Made by a program: the position numbers and the translations under genes. This document shows positions 6,349-14,847 of a stretch of DNA of 32,220 nt, in pieces; the stretch's first letter is position 1; every line of letters starts with the position of its first letter. The notes below the pieces were generated by a model. That model worked only from the letters and a program-made list of their open reading frames with translations, searched no databases and was not told where the DNA came from. The stretch spans positions 1 through 32,220 of the forward strand of contig CAJUKF010000022.1 of NCBI GenBank assembly GCA_910587355.1. The letters run 5' to 3'. Source of the stretch: an uncultured Muribaculaceae bacterium. Lineage in GTDB: Bacteria; Bacteroidota; Bacteroidia; Bacteroidales; Muribaculaceae.

Positions 6349-8535
6349 TCAGTTGCCGAGGTCTGAGAGGAATTTTATTCGCATAAGCCTTATCTCGTCT
6401 TCATTGAAGTCGGGAGAGAGCTCTTTGTATGCATCGTTCAGACTGTCGGACGCACTGGTGCGGAAGTAGTCGAATATCTCTTCCTGGTCATCTTTGTCGA
6501 TGAACTCGTCGATATAATATGAAAGGTTGAGGCGCATACCGGCATTGACAATGCCTTCGATTTCATCAAGCAGACGGTCGAAATCGATGCCATTGCTGAA
6601 GGCGATTTCGTTGAGGTCTATTTTACGGTCGATAGCCTGAATGATTGACACTTTCAGTTTGCTCTTGTTGGCTACGGTGCGCACCCGCATATCTTCGGGG
6701 CGCTCAATTTCGTTTTCGTCCACATATGTGCGGATTACTTTTACGAATTCTTCGCCGTAGCGTTTGGCTTTGCCGATGCCCACTCCGGGTATGTTGGCCA
6801 GTTCTTCCGTAGTGACAGGATATGTGGTGGCCATTGCTTCGAGGGAGGGGTCCTGGAAGATGACGTAAGGCGGCAGATTATGGAGCTGGGCTATTTTGTG
6901 TCTCAGACCTTTAAGAACAGCAAAGAGTTCGGGGTCGGCTGCACATGAAGCGCCGCTTTTCACTATGGGGTCCTCGTCAATGGTGTCTTCGGAGAAGTCG
7001 TTGTCTTCTACGATTTTGAATGATACCGGTTTTGTGAGGAATTTTTTGCCTTTGGATGTGATATGGAGTATGCCATAGTCCTCAATGCCTCTGTCGATAT
7101 AGCCTTCGATAATAGCCTGCTGTATGACAGCATTAAGGAGTTTGGGGCTTGAGCCTTCGCAACAGCCGAACACTTCGTTTCGGTCGTGACCGTAGCTGCG
7201 TACATCGGCCGATGCGCGTCCCATCATTACGTCAACGATATATTCTGTTTTGAATTTTTCTTTGAGAGCGGCGATTGTTTCAAGAGCCGCAGACAATTCA
7301 TCTTTAGCTTCCACTTTCTTTTTGGGATTAAGACAGTTGTCACAGTTCCCGCAGTTTTCCTTTCCGTAAACTTCTCCGAAATAATAGAGGAGGGCACGGC
7401 GACGGCATACCGATGACTCGGCATAGTTGGCGGTCTCGGCAAGAAGCTGCTTGCCTATTTCCTGTTCGGCAAGCGGCTTGCCCTGCATGAATTTTTCCAT
7501 TTTCTGGATATCCTTGCGGGTATAGAAGGTAAGACATACGCCTTCGCCGCCGTCGCGGCCGGCTCTGCCGGTTTCCTGATAATATCCTTCGAGCGATTTG
7601 GGTATATCGTAATGTATTACAAAGCGTACGTCGGGCTTGTCGATGCCCATGCCAAACGCTATTGTGGCCACTATCACATCTACTTTTTCCAGAAGGAATG
7701 CATCCTGATTGTCGGAGCGTGTGGCCGGGTCCATGCCGGCATGGTAGGGAAGCGCACGTATTGCGTTTACTCTCAGGAGCTCGGCGAGTTCTTCCACTTT
7801 GCGTCGCGAGAGACAATATATTATGCCGCTTTTCCCCGGCCGTTGCTTAATGAAGCGAATAATATCGCGGTCGACATTAGCGGTTTTAGGGCGTATTTCG
7901 TAATAAAGATTCTCGCGGTTGAACGACGATTTGAACACTTCCACATTGGTCATGGCAAGGTTTTTCTGTATGTCATGCTGCACCTTAGGAGTGGCCGTAG
8001 CTGTGAGAGCTATCAGAGGGCGTGTGCCTATTTCGCTGATAATTGGGCGTATACGTCGATATTCGGGACGAAAGTCGTGCCCCCACTCCGAGATGCAGTG
8101 TGCTTCGTCGACTGCGTAGAAAGATATGGGAACTGTTTTAAGAAATTCAATATTCTCCTCTTTGGTCAGTGATTCCGGAGCAACATAAAGCATTTTGGTG
8201 CGGCCGGCGATGATGTCGGCTTTCACTAAGTCAATGGCACTTTTCGACAGGGACGAATTGAGAAAATGCGCTATACTGTCGTTTTCACTGAAATTACGCA
8301 TCGCATCTACCTGATTCTTCATAAGCGCTATCAGGGGCGATATAATGATAGCAGTGCCATCGCTTATAAGCGCGGGCAACTGGTAACACAGCGACTTTCC
8401 GCCGCCGGTGGGCATTATCACAAAGGTATCCCGTCCCTCCAGCAGGCTGTTCATTATTGCTTCCTGATTGCCTTTGAAGGTATCGAATCCAAAGTGGTGC
8501 TTTAGTGCGTCGGTCAGTTGTCTTGTTTTTGCCAT
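6349..8535 (-). CDS. recQ: ATP-dependent DNA helicase RecQ
   Basis: A 3'-5' DNA helicase for recombination and stalled-fork repair. In its 728 residues I can see Walker A PTGGGKS (42-48), DEAH (143-146) followed by the RecQ aromatic-rich loop (SEWGHDFRPEYR), motif VI QETGRAGRDG, and the RecQ zinc site Cys377, Cys395, Cys398, Cys401. A winged-helix RQC region follows (about 415-510) and an HRDC domain (about 534-605, with IPGVGIGKAKRYG). About 110 extra residues after HRDC form a helical extension common in Bacteroidetes RecQ. It lies 64 nt after clpX and 36 nt before amgK on the same strand, so it is probably in the clpP operon. Confidence 0.96.
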   Translation of the reverse strand: MAKTRQLTDALKHHFGFDTFKGNQEAIMNSLLEGRDTFVIMPTGGGKSLCYQLPALISDGTAIIISPLIALMKNQVDAMRNFSENDSIAHFLNSSLSKSAIDLVKADIIAGRTKMLYVAPESLTKEENIEFLKTVPISFYAVDEAHCISEWGHDFRPEYRRIRPIISEIGTRPLIALTATATPKVQHDIQKNLAMTNVEVFKSSFNRENLYYEIRPKTANVDRDIIRFIKQRPGKSGIIYCLSRRKVEELAELLRVNAIRALPYHAGMDPATRSDNQDAFLLEKVDVIVATIAFGMGIDKPDVRFVIHYDIPKSLEGYYQETGRAGRDGGEGVCLTFYTRKDIQKMEKFMQGKPLAEQEIGKQLLAETANYAESSVCRRRALLYYFGEVYGKENCGNCDNCLNPKKKVEAKDELSAALETIAALKEKFKTEYIVDVMMGRASADVRSYGHDRNEVFGCCEGSSPKLLNAVIQQAIIEGYIDRGIEDYGILHITSKGKKFLTKPVSFKIVEDNDFSEDTIDEDPIVKSGASCAADPELFAVLKGLRHKIAQLHNLPPYVIFQDPSLEAMATTYPVTTEELANIPGVGIGKAKRYGEEFVKVIRTYVDENEIERPEDMRVRTVANKSKLKVSIIQAIDRKIDLNEIAFSNGIDFDRLLDEIEGIVNAGMRLNLSYYIDEFIDKDDQEEIFDYFRTSASDSLNDAYKELSPDFNEDEIRLMRIKFLSDLGN

Positions 8536-8599
8536 AGCGATGAGGAGAATTGTTTAGATTGCCTTTTCTTTTGTTTGCTTTATGTTTATGCACTGTCGT

Positions 8600-9886
8600 T
8601 CAGACAGCGGTGGCGTCGAAATGTGCAGCTTCAAGCTGTTCGGCGCAGAATTGCGGAGTGACCGTGAATTTATTTTCCGGTGCCGACGGGATATCGAACA
8701 TCGGATTCATCATTATAGTTTCTACAATTGAGCGAAGACCGCGTGCCCCGAGTTTGAATTCAATAGCTTTATCAACTATGAAATCAAGTGCTTCGGGTTC
8801 GAATATTAGTTCTACACCATCCATCGCGAACAATTTCTCATATTGCTTCGTGATGGCGTTCTTCGGCTCGGTGAGTATGCGGCGCAGTGCGTCGCGGTCA
8901 AGCGGCAGAAGGTGCGTGAGAATCGGCAGACGGCCTATTATTTCAGGAATCAGACCGAATGTGCGCAAATCCTGAGGCGCAACATGGCTCATGAAGAGGT
9001 CGCGCTCGATTCTGCGTGATTTTGCATCTGTGGAGAAACCCACGAAGCTCGAATTGAGACGGTGTGCGATTGCCTGCTCTATGCCCTCGAATGCGCCGCC
9101 GCAGATAAAGAGTATGTTCTTCGTATCGACGGCTATCATCGGCTGTTCGGGATGCTTGCGTCCCCCTTGTGGCGGAACGTTCACAACCGAGCCTTCAAGC
9201 AGTTTGAGAAGGCCTTGCTGCACGCCCTCACCGCCCACATCACGTGTGATTGACGGATTGTCGCCTTTACGGGCGATTTTATCGATTTCGTCAATGAACA
9301 CTATACCGCGCTCGGCGCGCTTTACATCATAATCGGCTACCTGAAGCAGACGGGTGAGGAGGCTTTCAATATCCTCGCCCACGTAACCCGCCTGTGTGAG
9401 CACAGTGGCATCGACTATGGTGAACGGCACGTTGAGTATCTTTGCGATGGTGCGTGCGATGAGTGTTTTACCCGTACCGGTAGGACCGACCATTATGATA
9501 TTGCTCTTCTCGATTTCCACCCCATCGGTATTCTCAGGCTGGTCGAGACGCTTATAGTGGTTGTATACAGCCACTGACAGATATTTCTTGGCCTGGTCCT
9601 GTCCGATAATGTACTGGTCGAGAAAAGCTTTTATCTCATGAGGCTTCGGGATGGGCTTTTTCTCCTCTTCTTTCTGACCGTTGCCGCTTAAACGGTTTTT
9701 TGCGCGTGCGCGGACTACTGCTCCCTGTTGTTCATCTTCAGGGTCAATCATTCCGAGCATCGAGGCGGCGGTCTCTATGCAGTCAACACAAATGCAGGCA
9801 TCATCTGTCGGCGAGGGCAGGAGAGTCGCTCCCTGTGCTTCGGTGCGGCCGCAGAAACTGCAGTGCATTACTTTTTTCTTTGCCAT
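8600..9886 (-). CDS. clpX: ATP-dependent Clp protease ATP-binding subunit ClpX
   Basis: AAA+ unfoldase that feeds substrates to ClpP. The 428 residues contain the N-terminal zinc-binding domain (Cys9, Cys12, Cys33, Cys36), Walker A GPTGTGKT (134-141), Walker B IVFIDE (195-200), the GYVG pore loop (167-170) and the RKH loop (243-245). The ClpP-docking loop reads FVGF (281-284), a conservative variant of the usual IGF tripeptide. The sensor-2 segment GARGLRS lies near the C-terminus. It starts 10 nt after clpP, so the two are co-transcribed and probably made in a linked ratio. Confidence 0.97.
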   Translation of the reverse strand: MAKKKVMHCSFCGRTEAQGATLLPSPTDDACICVDCIETAASMLGMIDPEDEQQGAVVRARAKNRLSGNGQKEEEKKPIPKPHEIKAFLDQYIIGQDQAKKYLSVAVYNHYKRLDQPENTDGVEIEKSNIIMVGPTGTGKTLIARTIAKILNVPFTIVDATVLTQAGYVGEDIESLLTRLLQVADYDVKRAERGIVFIDEIDKIARKGDNPSITRDVGGEGVQQGLLKLLEGSVVNVPPQGGRKHPEQPMIAVDTKNILFICGGAFEGIEQAIAHRLNSSFVGFSTDAKSRRIERDLFMSHVAPQDLRTFGLIPEIIGRLPILTHLLPLDRDALRRILTEPKNAITKQYEKLFAMDGVELIFEPEALDFIVDKAIEFKLGARGLRSIVETIMMNPMFDIPSAPENKFTVTPQFCAEQLEAAHFDATAV

Positions 9887-9896
9887 TACGATGGTT

Positions 9897-10592
9897 TTAC
9901 TTGTTGGCTTTTACAAGAACGCGGTCAATCATGCCGTACTGAAGAGCTTCCTCGGATGTCATCCAGTAGTCGCGGTCCGAGTCTTTCTCCACTTTCTCGA
10001 GAGGCTGACCCGAATGGTCGGCGATGATGCGGTAAAGTTCGTCTTTGAGTTTCTTGATTTCGCGTACGGTAATTTCCATATCGCTTGCCTGACCCTGTGC
10101 GCCGCCCATAGGCTGGTGAATCATAACACGAGAGTGACGGAGGGCAAAACGCTTGCCTTTTTCGCCGGCGACAAGCAGTACAGCTGCCATCGAAGCGGCT
10201 ATGCCTGTGCAGATAGTGGCGACATCCGATGAGATATACTGCATTGTGTCGTAGATACCCAGGCCTGCATAAACAGAACCTCCGGGAGAATTTATATAAA
10301 TGGAGACATCTTTGCCCGGGTCGGCGGAATCAAGATAAAGAAGCTGAGCCTGGATTACATTGGCGGTATAATCGTTGACTTCCGTGCCGAGGAAAATGAT
10401 GCGGTCCATCATCAGGCGTGAGAACACGTCCATCTGTGCTACGTTAAGCTGGCGCTCCTCGATAATGGTGGGGCTGATGTATGAGTCAATCGGTGCAGCG
10501 GCCTTCGAAGTGAAAGCTGCGTACTGGTCGAGTGCGTTGCCGTTCATATTGAGATGATGAACAGCGAAGTTTCTGAAATCGTTGTTTGTCAT
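9897..10592 (-). CDS. clpP: ATP-dependent Clp protease proteolytic subunit ClpP
   Basis: Serine peptidase that forms the Clp proteolytic barrel. The catalytic triad is visible with the same spacing as in E. coli: Ser134 in GIAASMAA, His159 in RVMIHQP and Asp208 in DSDRDYW. The oxyanion-forming NSPGGSV lies at 101-107. At 231 residues it is about 20-30 residues longer at the N-terminus than E. coli ClpP; the extra part may be a propeptide, as in other Bacteroidetes. It is the first gene of the minus-strand cluster and has a good promoter at 10650-10681. The trigger factor gene that often precedes clpP is not here; a divergent permease occupies that place. Confidence 0.97.
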   Translation of the reverse strand: MTNNDFRNFAVHHLNMNGNALDQYAAFTSKAAAPIDSYISPTIIEERQLNVAQMDVFSRLMMDRIIFLGTEVNDYTANVIQAQLLYLDSADPGKDVSIYINSPGGSVYAGLGIYDTMQYISSDVATICTGIAASMAAVLLVAGEKGKRFALRHSRVMIHQPMGGAQGQASDMEITVREIKKLKDELYRIIADHSGQPLEKVEKDSDRDYWMTSEEALQYGMIDRVLVKANK

Positions 10593-10649
10593 AAATCTTT
10601 TTACAGTTTCAAAGCGTTGTCCGGAATAGGAGACAATGCTTTTTCAATT

Positions 10650-10681
10650 CAAAATTAATCAAAAAATCGCGTAACAGCAAA
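10650..10681 (-). promoter_or_regulatory. Promoter of the clpP-clpX-recQ-amgK-murU cluster
   Basis: Read on the minus strand, TTTG (10681-10678), 20 nt, then TAATTTTG (10657-10650), a full match to the Bacteroidetes consensus. Transcription would start near 10644, giving a leader of about 52 nt to the clpP ATG at 10592. I saw no comparable promoter inside the downstream cluster. Confidence 0.65.
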
Positions 10682-10917
10682 TTTTTTGCTACAACATCAT
10701 TATTTTTTGAATGTGCGGCAGATTTCTTCTGTTTAAAAATATGCTTGTATTTAAAATAATTTTTTGTTTTGGCTATAGGGGTTTAGCCAGTCAGGCTCCT
10801 GTCTAATTATAGTGTACGTGGGGATGCACCTATGGGAGGGAATTAATATGTGGGGTATAGTGCGTGCAGCTACTCGAACATCCTTTACGGGTGTTTTCGC
10901 ATATTCCGCTTTTTTCG

Positions 10918-10925
10918 TACCTTTG
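10918..10925 (+). promoter_or_regulatory. -7 element TACCTTTG directly upstream of the permease ATG
   Basis: TACCTTTG is identical to the -7 box of the SRP RNA gene. There the RNA start lies 5-6 nt beyond the box; the same spacing here falls on the A of the ATG at 10931. The -33 region has only TTTT (10894-10897), so the promoter may be weak or activated. Confidence 0.5.
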
Positions 10926-10930
10926 CCGGG

Positions 10931-12184
10931 ATGAATGTCGGATTATGGATATCACGCCGTCTACGGCTTGGAGCGAGCGGGGCAGGGAGTCCTGCCGCCG
11001 TGGTCATTGCCGTCACAGGAGTGGGGCTTGCCGTAATGGTCATGGAGTTTACGCTTGCCATTGTCACGGGCTTTAAAGACGGCATTCGGGCGAAGCTGAG
11101 CGGCTTCGAGGCACAGGTGAGCGTGCTTGCTCCGATAGGCGGGCAAAATTACGGCAATACTGATTTCCTTACTTATACACCGGCTCTGGACAGTGTAGTG
11201 AGAAGTGCTGTGCCTGCAGATGCGGATATACGTATGGCTGTCAGGCAACCGGGAATGCTGAAGACCGATGATAATTTTCAAGGTGTCATTTTTCTGGGAC
11301 AGTCGGCGAAATCTGATTTCGGTTTTGAACGGGCCAATATAGTTGATGGGCATTGGCCTGATTTTGCGTGCGATACATGCGACAACGAGATAGTACTGTC
11401 GCGCAGTCTTGCCGGCCGGTTCAATCTCGGCGTTGGCGACAAGGTTTTCTCAACGTTTGTAATTGACGGAAATGTGAAGATGCGGCGTCATAGAGTAGCC
11501 GGGCTATATGTGTCGAATTTTGGAGAATATGATAATTCGGTAGTCTATGCGTCGTTGCGAGGCCTTCAGAAAGTAGCCGGAGTCGATTCCCTGTCGGCCG
11601 GTTCGCTTGATATCAGGGGAATCCCTTTTGATGAAATCGAAAATGTGAGCCGACGGTTGCGTGAGGCGCTTGTTGATGCCTCGGCCCGCGGCACTTTTGC
11701 AGGTTATTATCCAGTCGACGATATTTTGCGTACGGGTGCGTTGTATTTCAACTGGCTTGAACTCCTTGATACGAATGTGGCAGTGATTTTCATCCTGATG
11801 CTTGCAGTTGCCGGTTTTACGCTTGTGTCGAGCCTCTTTATTCTGATTCTCGAGCGTGTACGCACTATAGGAGTATTGCGTGCATTGGGCGGCAGCCGTC
11901 CGTTTATCAGGCAGATTTTCATTGACTTAGGTTTGCGACTTGTGGGTATGGGACTTCTGGTCGGCGATATAGTCGGTATAGGGCTGCTGCTCGTGCAGAA
12001 ATATACGCAGATATTGCCTCTTGACCCGGCGATGTATTATCTCGATGCTGTGCCAGTGGAGATTGTGCCATGGCAGTTTGTGGCTCTGAATGTGGGAGTT
12101 GTGGCGGTGTCGTGGCTGATTCTTATGATTCCGGCTACGGTTGCGGCTCACACCGACCCCTCGAAAGCAATAGAAAGCGACTGA
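10931..12184 (+). CDS. FtsX/LolC-E-like ABC transporter permease
   Basis: A 417-residue inner-membrane protein with the layout of LolC/LolE and MacB-type permeases. One N-terminal TM helix (about 22-46) is followed by a periplasmic domain of about 230 residues, then three C-terminal TM helices (about 283-307, 332-355, 382-403). The cytoplasmic coupling segment after TM2, ERVRTIGVLRALGG (308 on), is the FtsX-family signature. The end DPSKAIESD resembles the LolC/E end DPxxALRxE. It probably releases lipoproteins or similar envelope substrates with an ABC ATPase encoded elsewhere. I chose ATG 10931 (MNVGLWISRRL) because the frame extended upstream to 10850 adds 27 residues unlike the family and would overlap the -7 promoter element. 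Confidence 0.87.
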   Translation: MNVGLWISRRLRLGASGAGSPAAVVIAVTGVGLAVMVMEFTLAIVTGFKDGIRAKLSGFEAQVSVLAPIGGQNYGNTDFLTYTPALDSVVRSAVPADADIRMAVRQPGMLKTDDNFQGVIFLGQSAKSDFGFERANIVDGHWPDFACDTCDNEIVLSRSLAGRFNLGVGDKVFSTFVIDGNVKMRRHRVAGLYVSNFGEYDNSVVYASLRGLQKVAGVDSLSAGSLDIRGIPFDEIENVSRRLREALVDASARGTFAGYYPVDDILRTGALYFNWLELLDTNVAVIFILMLAVAGFTLVSSLFILILERVRTIGVLRALGGSRPFIRQIFIDLGLRLVGMGLLVGDIVGIGLLLVQKYTQILPLDPAMYYLDAVPVEIVPWQFVALNVGVVAVSWLILMIPATVAAHTDPSKAIESD

Positions 12185-12267
12185 TAAAAAGTCAACTTTT
12201 TGGATAATTGAAGTGTTAAAATAATACATCGGCGCTGTTAATAAACTGCAAACCCGACAAAATTCAT

Positions 12268-12275
12268 TACTTTTG
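12268..12275 (+). promoter_or_regulatory. -7 promoter element of rsfS-ftsH
   Basis: TACTTTTG matches TAnnTTTG 30 nt upstream of the rsfS ATG. Transcription would start near 12281, with an AT-rich leader of about 24 nt. No clear TTG occurs at the expected -33 distance. Confidence 0.5.
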
Positions 12276-12304
12276 CATATTCGATTTTAAAGTTAAATTA
12301 ATTA

Positions 12305-12664
12305 ATGACTTCTGACAAAGACCTAAAGACTCTTATTATAGAAGGGATACACGAGCGTAAAGGCCGTGGCGTAACAATAATAGACCTCAGCGACATCGAG
12401 ACCGCGGCAGCCTCGCAGTTCATCATAGCCGAAGGCACCAATCCCAATCAGACATCGGCAATCGCCGAGAGTGTGGGTGAATATGTGTTTAAAAATTCCG
12501 GTGTGAAACCTTATAATGTCGACGGCGAGAATGTCGGCGACTGGGTCATTATGGACTACGGCGACACATGGGTGCATATTTTTCTGCCCGAGACACGAGT
12601 GCGCTATAATCTTGAGGAACTGTGGAGCGATGCTCCCGTATCGCATGTAGCAGACCTCGACTGA
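12305..12664 (+). CDS. rsfS: Ribosome silencing factor RsfS
   Basis: RsfS (RsfA/Iojap, DUF143 family) binds ribosomal protein uL14 on the large subunit and blocks subunit joining when nutrients are short. The 119 residues cover the whole single domain. Recognisable segments are the early DIETAAASQFIIAEG strand-helix, the central GENVGDWVIMDYGDTWVHIF strand (strongly conserved in Iojap proteins), and RYNLEELW near the end. The ATG at 12305 follows an AT-rich leader. ftsH starts 37 nt downstream on the same strand; rsfS-ftsH is a common neighbour pair in Bacteroidetes. Confidence 0.95.
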   Translation: MTSDKDLKTLIIEGIHERKGRGVTIIDLSDIETAAASQFIIAEGTNPNQTSAIAESVGEYVFKNSGVKPYNVDGENVGDWVIMDYGDTWVHIFLPETRVRYNLEELWSDAPVSHVADLD

Positions 12665-12701
12665 AGCGTAATCCGGATTCATGTAAATTCATTTCATCGA
12701 T

Positions 12702-14795
12702 ATGCCTACTCCCTTACCAAATAATAACAGACCGTCGGAAAAAGGCCGCAATCCATTCAAGTTCAATCTATGGTGGATGTATCTGATTGTGCTCACATTT
12801 CTGGCCGGTCTCTTCTATTTCGACCAGCAGACTGTGTCGAAAGAGATTTCATATACCACATTCGAGCAATATGTAGAGCGCGACCATGGTATTTCAGACA
12901 TAATTGTCTATACCGACAAGAAGCGTGTCGAGGGTGTCCTCACCGATTCCATGGCTGCCGTGCTCTTTCCCTCGGCACAGCTTGACCAAAAAGGAGCCCG
13001 TGCGAGCGTCGAGGCCAATATTCCCTCGGCCGACAAACTCCAGGAGCGTATTGATTACTGGCGTTCGACCGGTGCTTTCACCGGCGATGTCGAGTATGAG
13101 CAGTCGAGTCCGTATGCCGGTATTTTCTGGTCTCTGATGCCGTTTATACTGCTTATTGCTTTCTGGGTATTCCTGATGCGCCGCATGTCGGGCGGAGCAG
13201 GAGGCACGGGCGGCGGTGGCGGCGGTATTTTCAGCGTCGGCAAGTCGAAAGCCATGCTTTTTGACAAGAACAACGCCAATAAGGTCACATTCCGCGACGT
13301 TGCGGGTCTGAGCGAGGCTAAGACCGAAATCGAAGAAATCGTGGAGTTTCTGCGTAACCCTGAGCGCTATACCAACCTCGGCGGTAAAATTCCCAAGGGG
13401 GCGCTGCTTGTAGGCCCTCCCGGAACCGGCAAGACCCTGCTTGCCAAAGCCGTGGCCGGTGAGGCCGATGTGCCTTTCTTCTCTATGTCGGGCTCCGACT
13501 TTGTGGAGATGTTCGTGGGCGTAGGCGCATCGCGTGTCCGCGACCTCTTCCGCCAGGCCAAAGAGAAGGCTCCGTGTATCGTGTTTATCGACGAGATTGA
13601 TGCCGTGGGACGTGCGCGTGGCAAGAATGCCGGCATGGGTGCCAACGACGAGCGCGAAAACACCCTTAACCAGCTTCTTACCGAGATGGACGGCTTCGGT
13701 ACTAACAGCGGCGTGATTATTCTCGCAGCTACCAACCGTGCCGATATTCTCGACAAAGCCCTCATGCGTGCCGGCCGTTTTGACCGACAGATTTATGTAG
13801 AGTTGCCCGACCTTCCCGACCGTGTGGAAATCTTCAAGGTGCACCTTCGCAAAATCAAGACTGCCGAGGACCTCGATATAGAAATGCTTGCACGTCAGAC
13901 TCCGGGCTTTTCGGGTGCCGACATAGCCAATGTGTGCAACGAGGCCGCCCTCATTGCGGCCCGTCACAACAAGACCTCTGTCAGCAAAGAGGATTTCAAT
14001 GCGGCTGTCGACCGTGTGATTGGCGGTCTCGAGAAACGCAATAAGATTCTGACTGTCGACGAAAAAAAATCGATAGCCATCCACGAAGCGGGCCACGCCA
14101 CAGTATCGTGGCATCTCCGCTACGGCAATCCGCTCGTAAAGGTTACTATTGTGCCGCGCGGCAAAGCTCTCGGCGCCGCATGGTATATGCCCGAGGAGCG
14201 TCAGATTGTGCCGTCGCAGGTATTGCTCGATGACATCTGCTCGCTGCTCGGAGGACGTGCTGCCGAAGAACTTTTCCTCGGTCACATCTCTACCGGTGCG
14301 GCCAACGACCTTGAGCGTGTCACCAAGCAGGCATACGCAATGGTCGTCTACTACGGCATGAGTGACCGTCTGCCTAACCTGAGCTATTACGATTCGACGG
14401 GCCAGAACAGCATGTTCACGAATCCTTACAGCAACGAGCGCGCAAAAATCATCGACGAAGAGGTGTCGAGGATAATCACCGAGCAATATGAGCGCGCCAA
14501 ATCGATACTCACAGAATATGCGAAGGGACACCACGAACTGGCCGATACACTGATTCGCCGCGAAGTGATTTTCACCGAGGACGTAGAGCGTATTTTCGGA
14601 CCGCGCAAATGGGTGTCGCGAACCGAGGAACTCTTCGGTCCCGAAAAGAAAGATGATGCCAAAGGGCCGACGCCTCCTCCGATTGACGATGTCGATGCCG
14701 TGGAAGTGACTGCGGAAGATTCGGCCAAAGCGGATTCTTCGAAGGGTGATTCCGAGAAAGACGCCGCCATGCCAAAAGAAGAAAAGAAAGAATAA
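12702..14795 (+). CDS. ftsH: ATP-dependent zinc metalloprotease FtsH
   Basis: Membrane-anchored AAA+ protease that extracts and degrades membrane and some cytosolic proteins. The 697 residues show two TM helices (about 24-40 and 139-160) around a short periplasmic domain, then a Gly-rich linker (164-175). The AAA domain follows, with Walker A GPPGTGKT (238-245), Walker B IVFIDE (293-298), the pore aromatic in FVEMFVGVG (267 on) and an arginine-finger region RAGRFDR. The peptidase domain has HEAGH (461-465), with the likely third zinc ligand Asp536 in TGAANDLERVT. The last 60 residues are a low-complexity Asp/Glu/Ala/Lys tail. It is followed by a terminator at 14803. Confidence 0.98.
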   Translation: MPTPLPNNNRPSEKGRNPFKFNLWWMYLIVLTFLAGLFYFDQQTVSKEISYTTFEQYVERDHGISDIIVYTDKKRVEGVLTDSMAAVLFPSAQLDQKGARASVEANIPSADKLQERIDYWRSTGAFTGDVEYEQSSPYAGIFWSLMPFILLIAFWVFLMRRMSGGAGGTGGGGGGIFSVGKSKAMLFDKNNANKVTFRDVAGLSEAKTEIEEIVEFLRNPERYTNLGGKIPKGALLVGPPGTGKTLLAKAVAGEADVPFFSMSGSDFVEMFVGVGASRVRDLFRQAKEKAPCIVFIDEIDAVGRARGKNAGMGANDERENTLNQLLTEMDGFGTNSGVIILAATNRADILDKALMRAGRFDRQIYVELPDLPDRVEIFKVHLRKIKTAEDLDIEMLARQTPGFSGADIANVCNEAALIAARHNKTSVSKEDFNAAVDRVIGGLEKRNKILTVDEKKSIAIHEAGHATVSWHLRYGNPLVKVTIVPRGKALGAAWYMPEERQIVPSQVLLDDICSLLGGRAAEELFLGHISTGAANDLERVTKQAYAMVVYYGMSDRLPNLSYYDSTGQNSMFTNPYSNERAKIIDEEVSRIITEQYERAKSILTEYAKGHHELADTLIRREVIFTEDVERIFGPRKWVSRTEELFGPEKKDDAKGPTPPPIDDVDAVEVTAEDSAKADSSKGDSEKDAAMPKEEKKE

Positions 14796-14802
14796 ATAAG
14801 TT

Positions 14803-14840
14803 CAGCCGTCAGATAAACTGTATTTGACGGCTGTTTTTTA
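14803..14840 (+). terminator. Intrinsic terminator after ftsH
   Basis: A perfect 9-bp stem CAGCCGTCA/TGACGGCTG (14803-14811 with 14825-14833) with a 13-nt loop is followed by TTTTTTA (14834-14840). It ends only 7 nt before the glycerate kinase ATG at 14848. Confidence 0.85.
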
Positions 14841-14847
14841 TTGACGT

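Larger units (their letters stand above)
10593..10930. other. Divergent intergenic region between clpP and the permease
   Basis: The left part holds the clpP promoter and an AT-rich leader of about 50 nt. The right end holds the permease -7 element. The middle (about 10690-10890) has no frame I can support as coding. It contains several short hairpins (GGCT/AGCC around 10775, CAGG/CCTG around 10793) that do not add up to a known RNA family. Confidence 0.45.

Noticed and set aside
10740..10890. Possible structured RNA (6S- or tRNA-like) in the clpP-permease gap
   Set aside because: Only short, mutually exclusive hairpins are visible; no cloverleaf, no long 6S-like helix with a central bubble, and no -33/-7 promoter in front.
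10850..10930. N-terminal extension of the permease by 27 residues
   Set aside because: The extension is unlike the family, and the -7 promoter element falls inside it; the ATG at 10931 gives the expected start.
12894..14534. 546-codon open frame antisense to ftsH
   Set aside because: It lies wholly opposite a certain ftsH gene with all motifs intact. Its sequence shows no recognisable domain and reflects ftsH codon bias.
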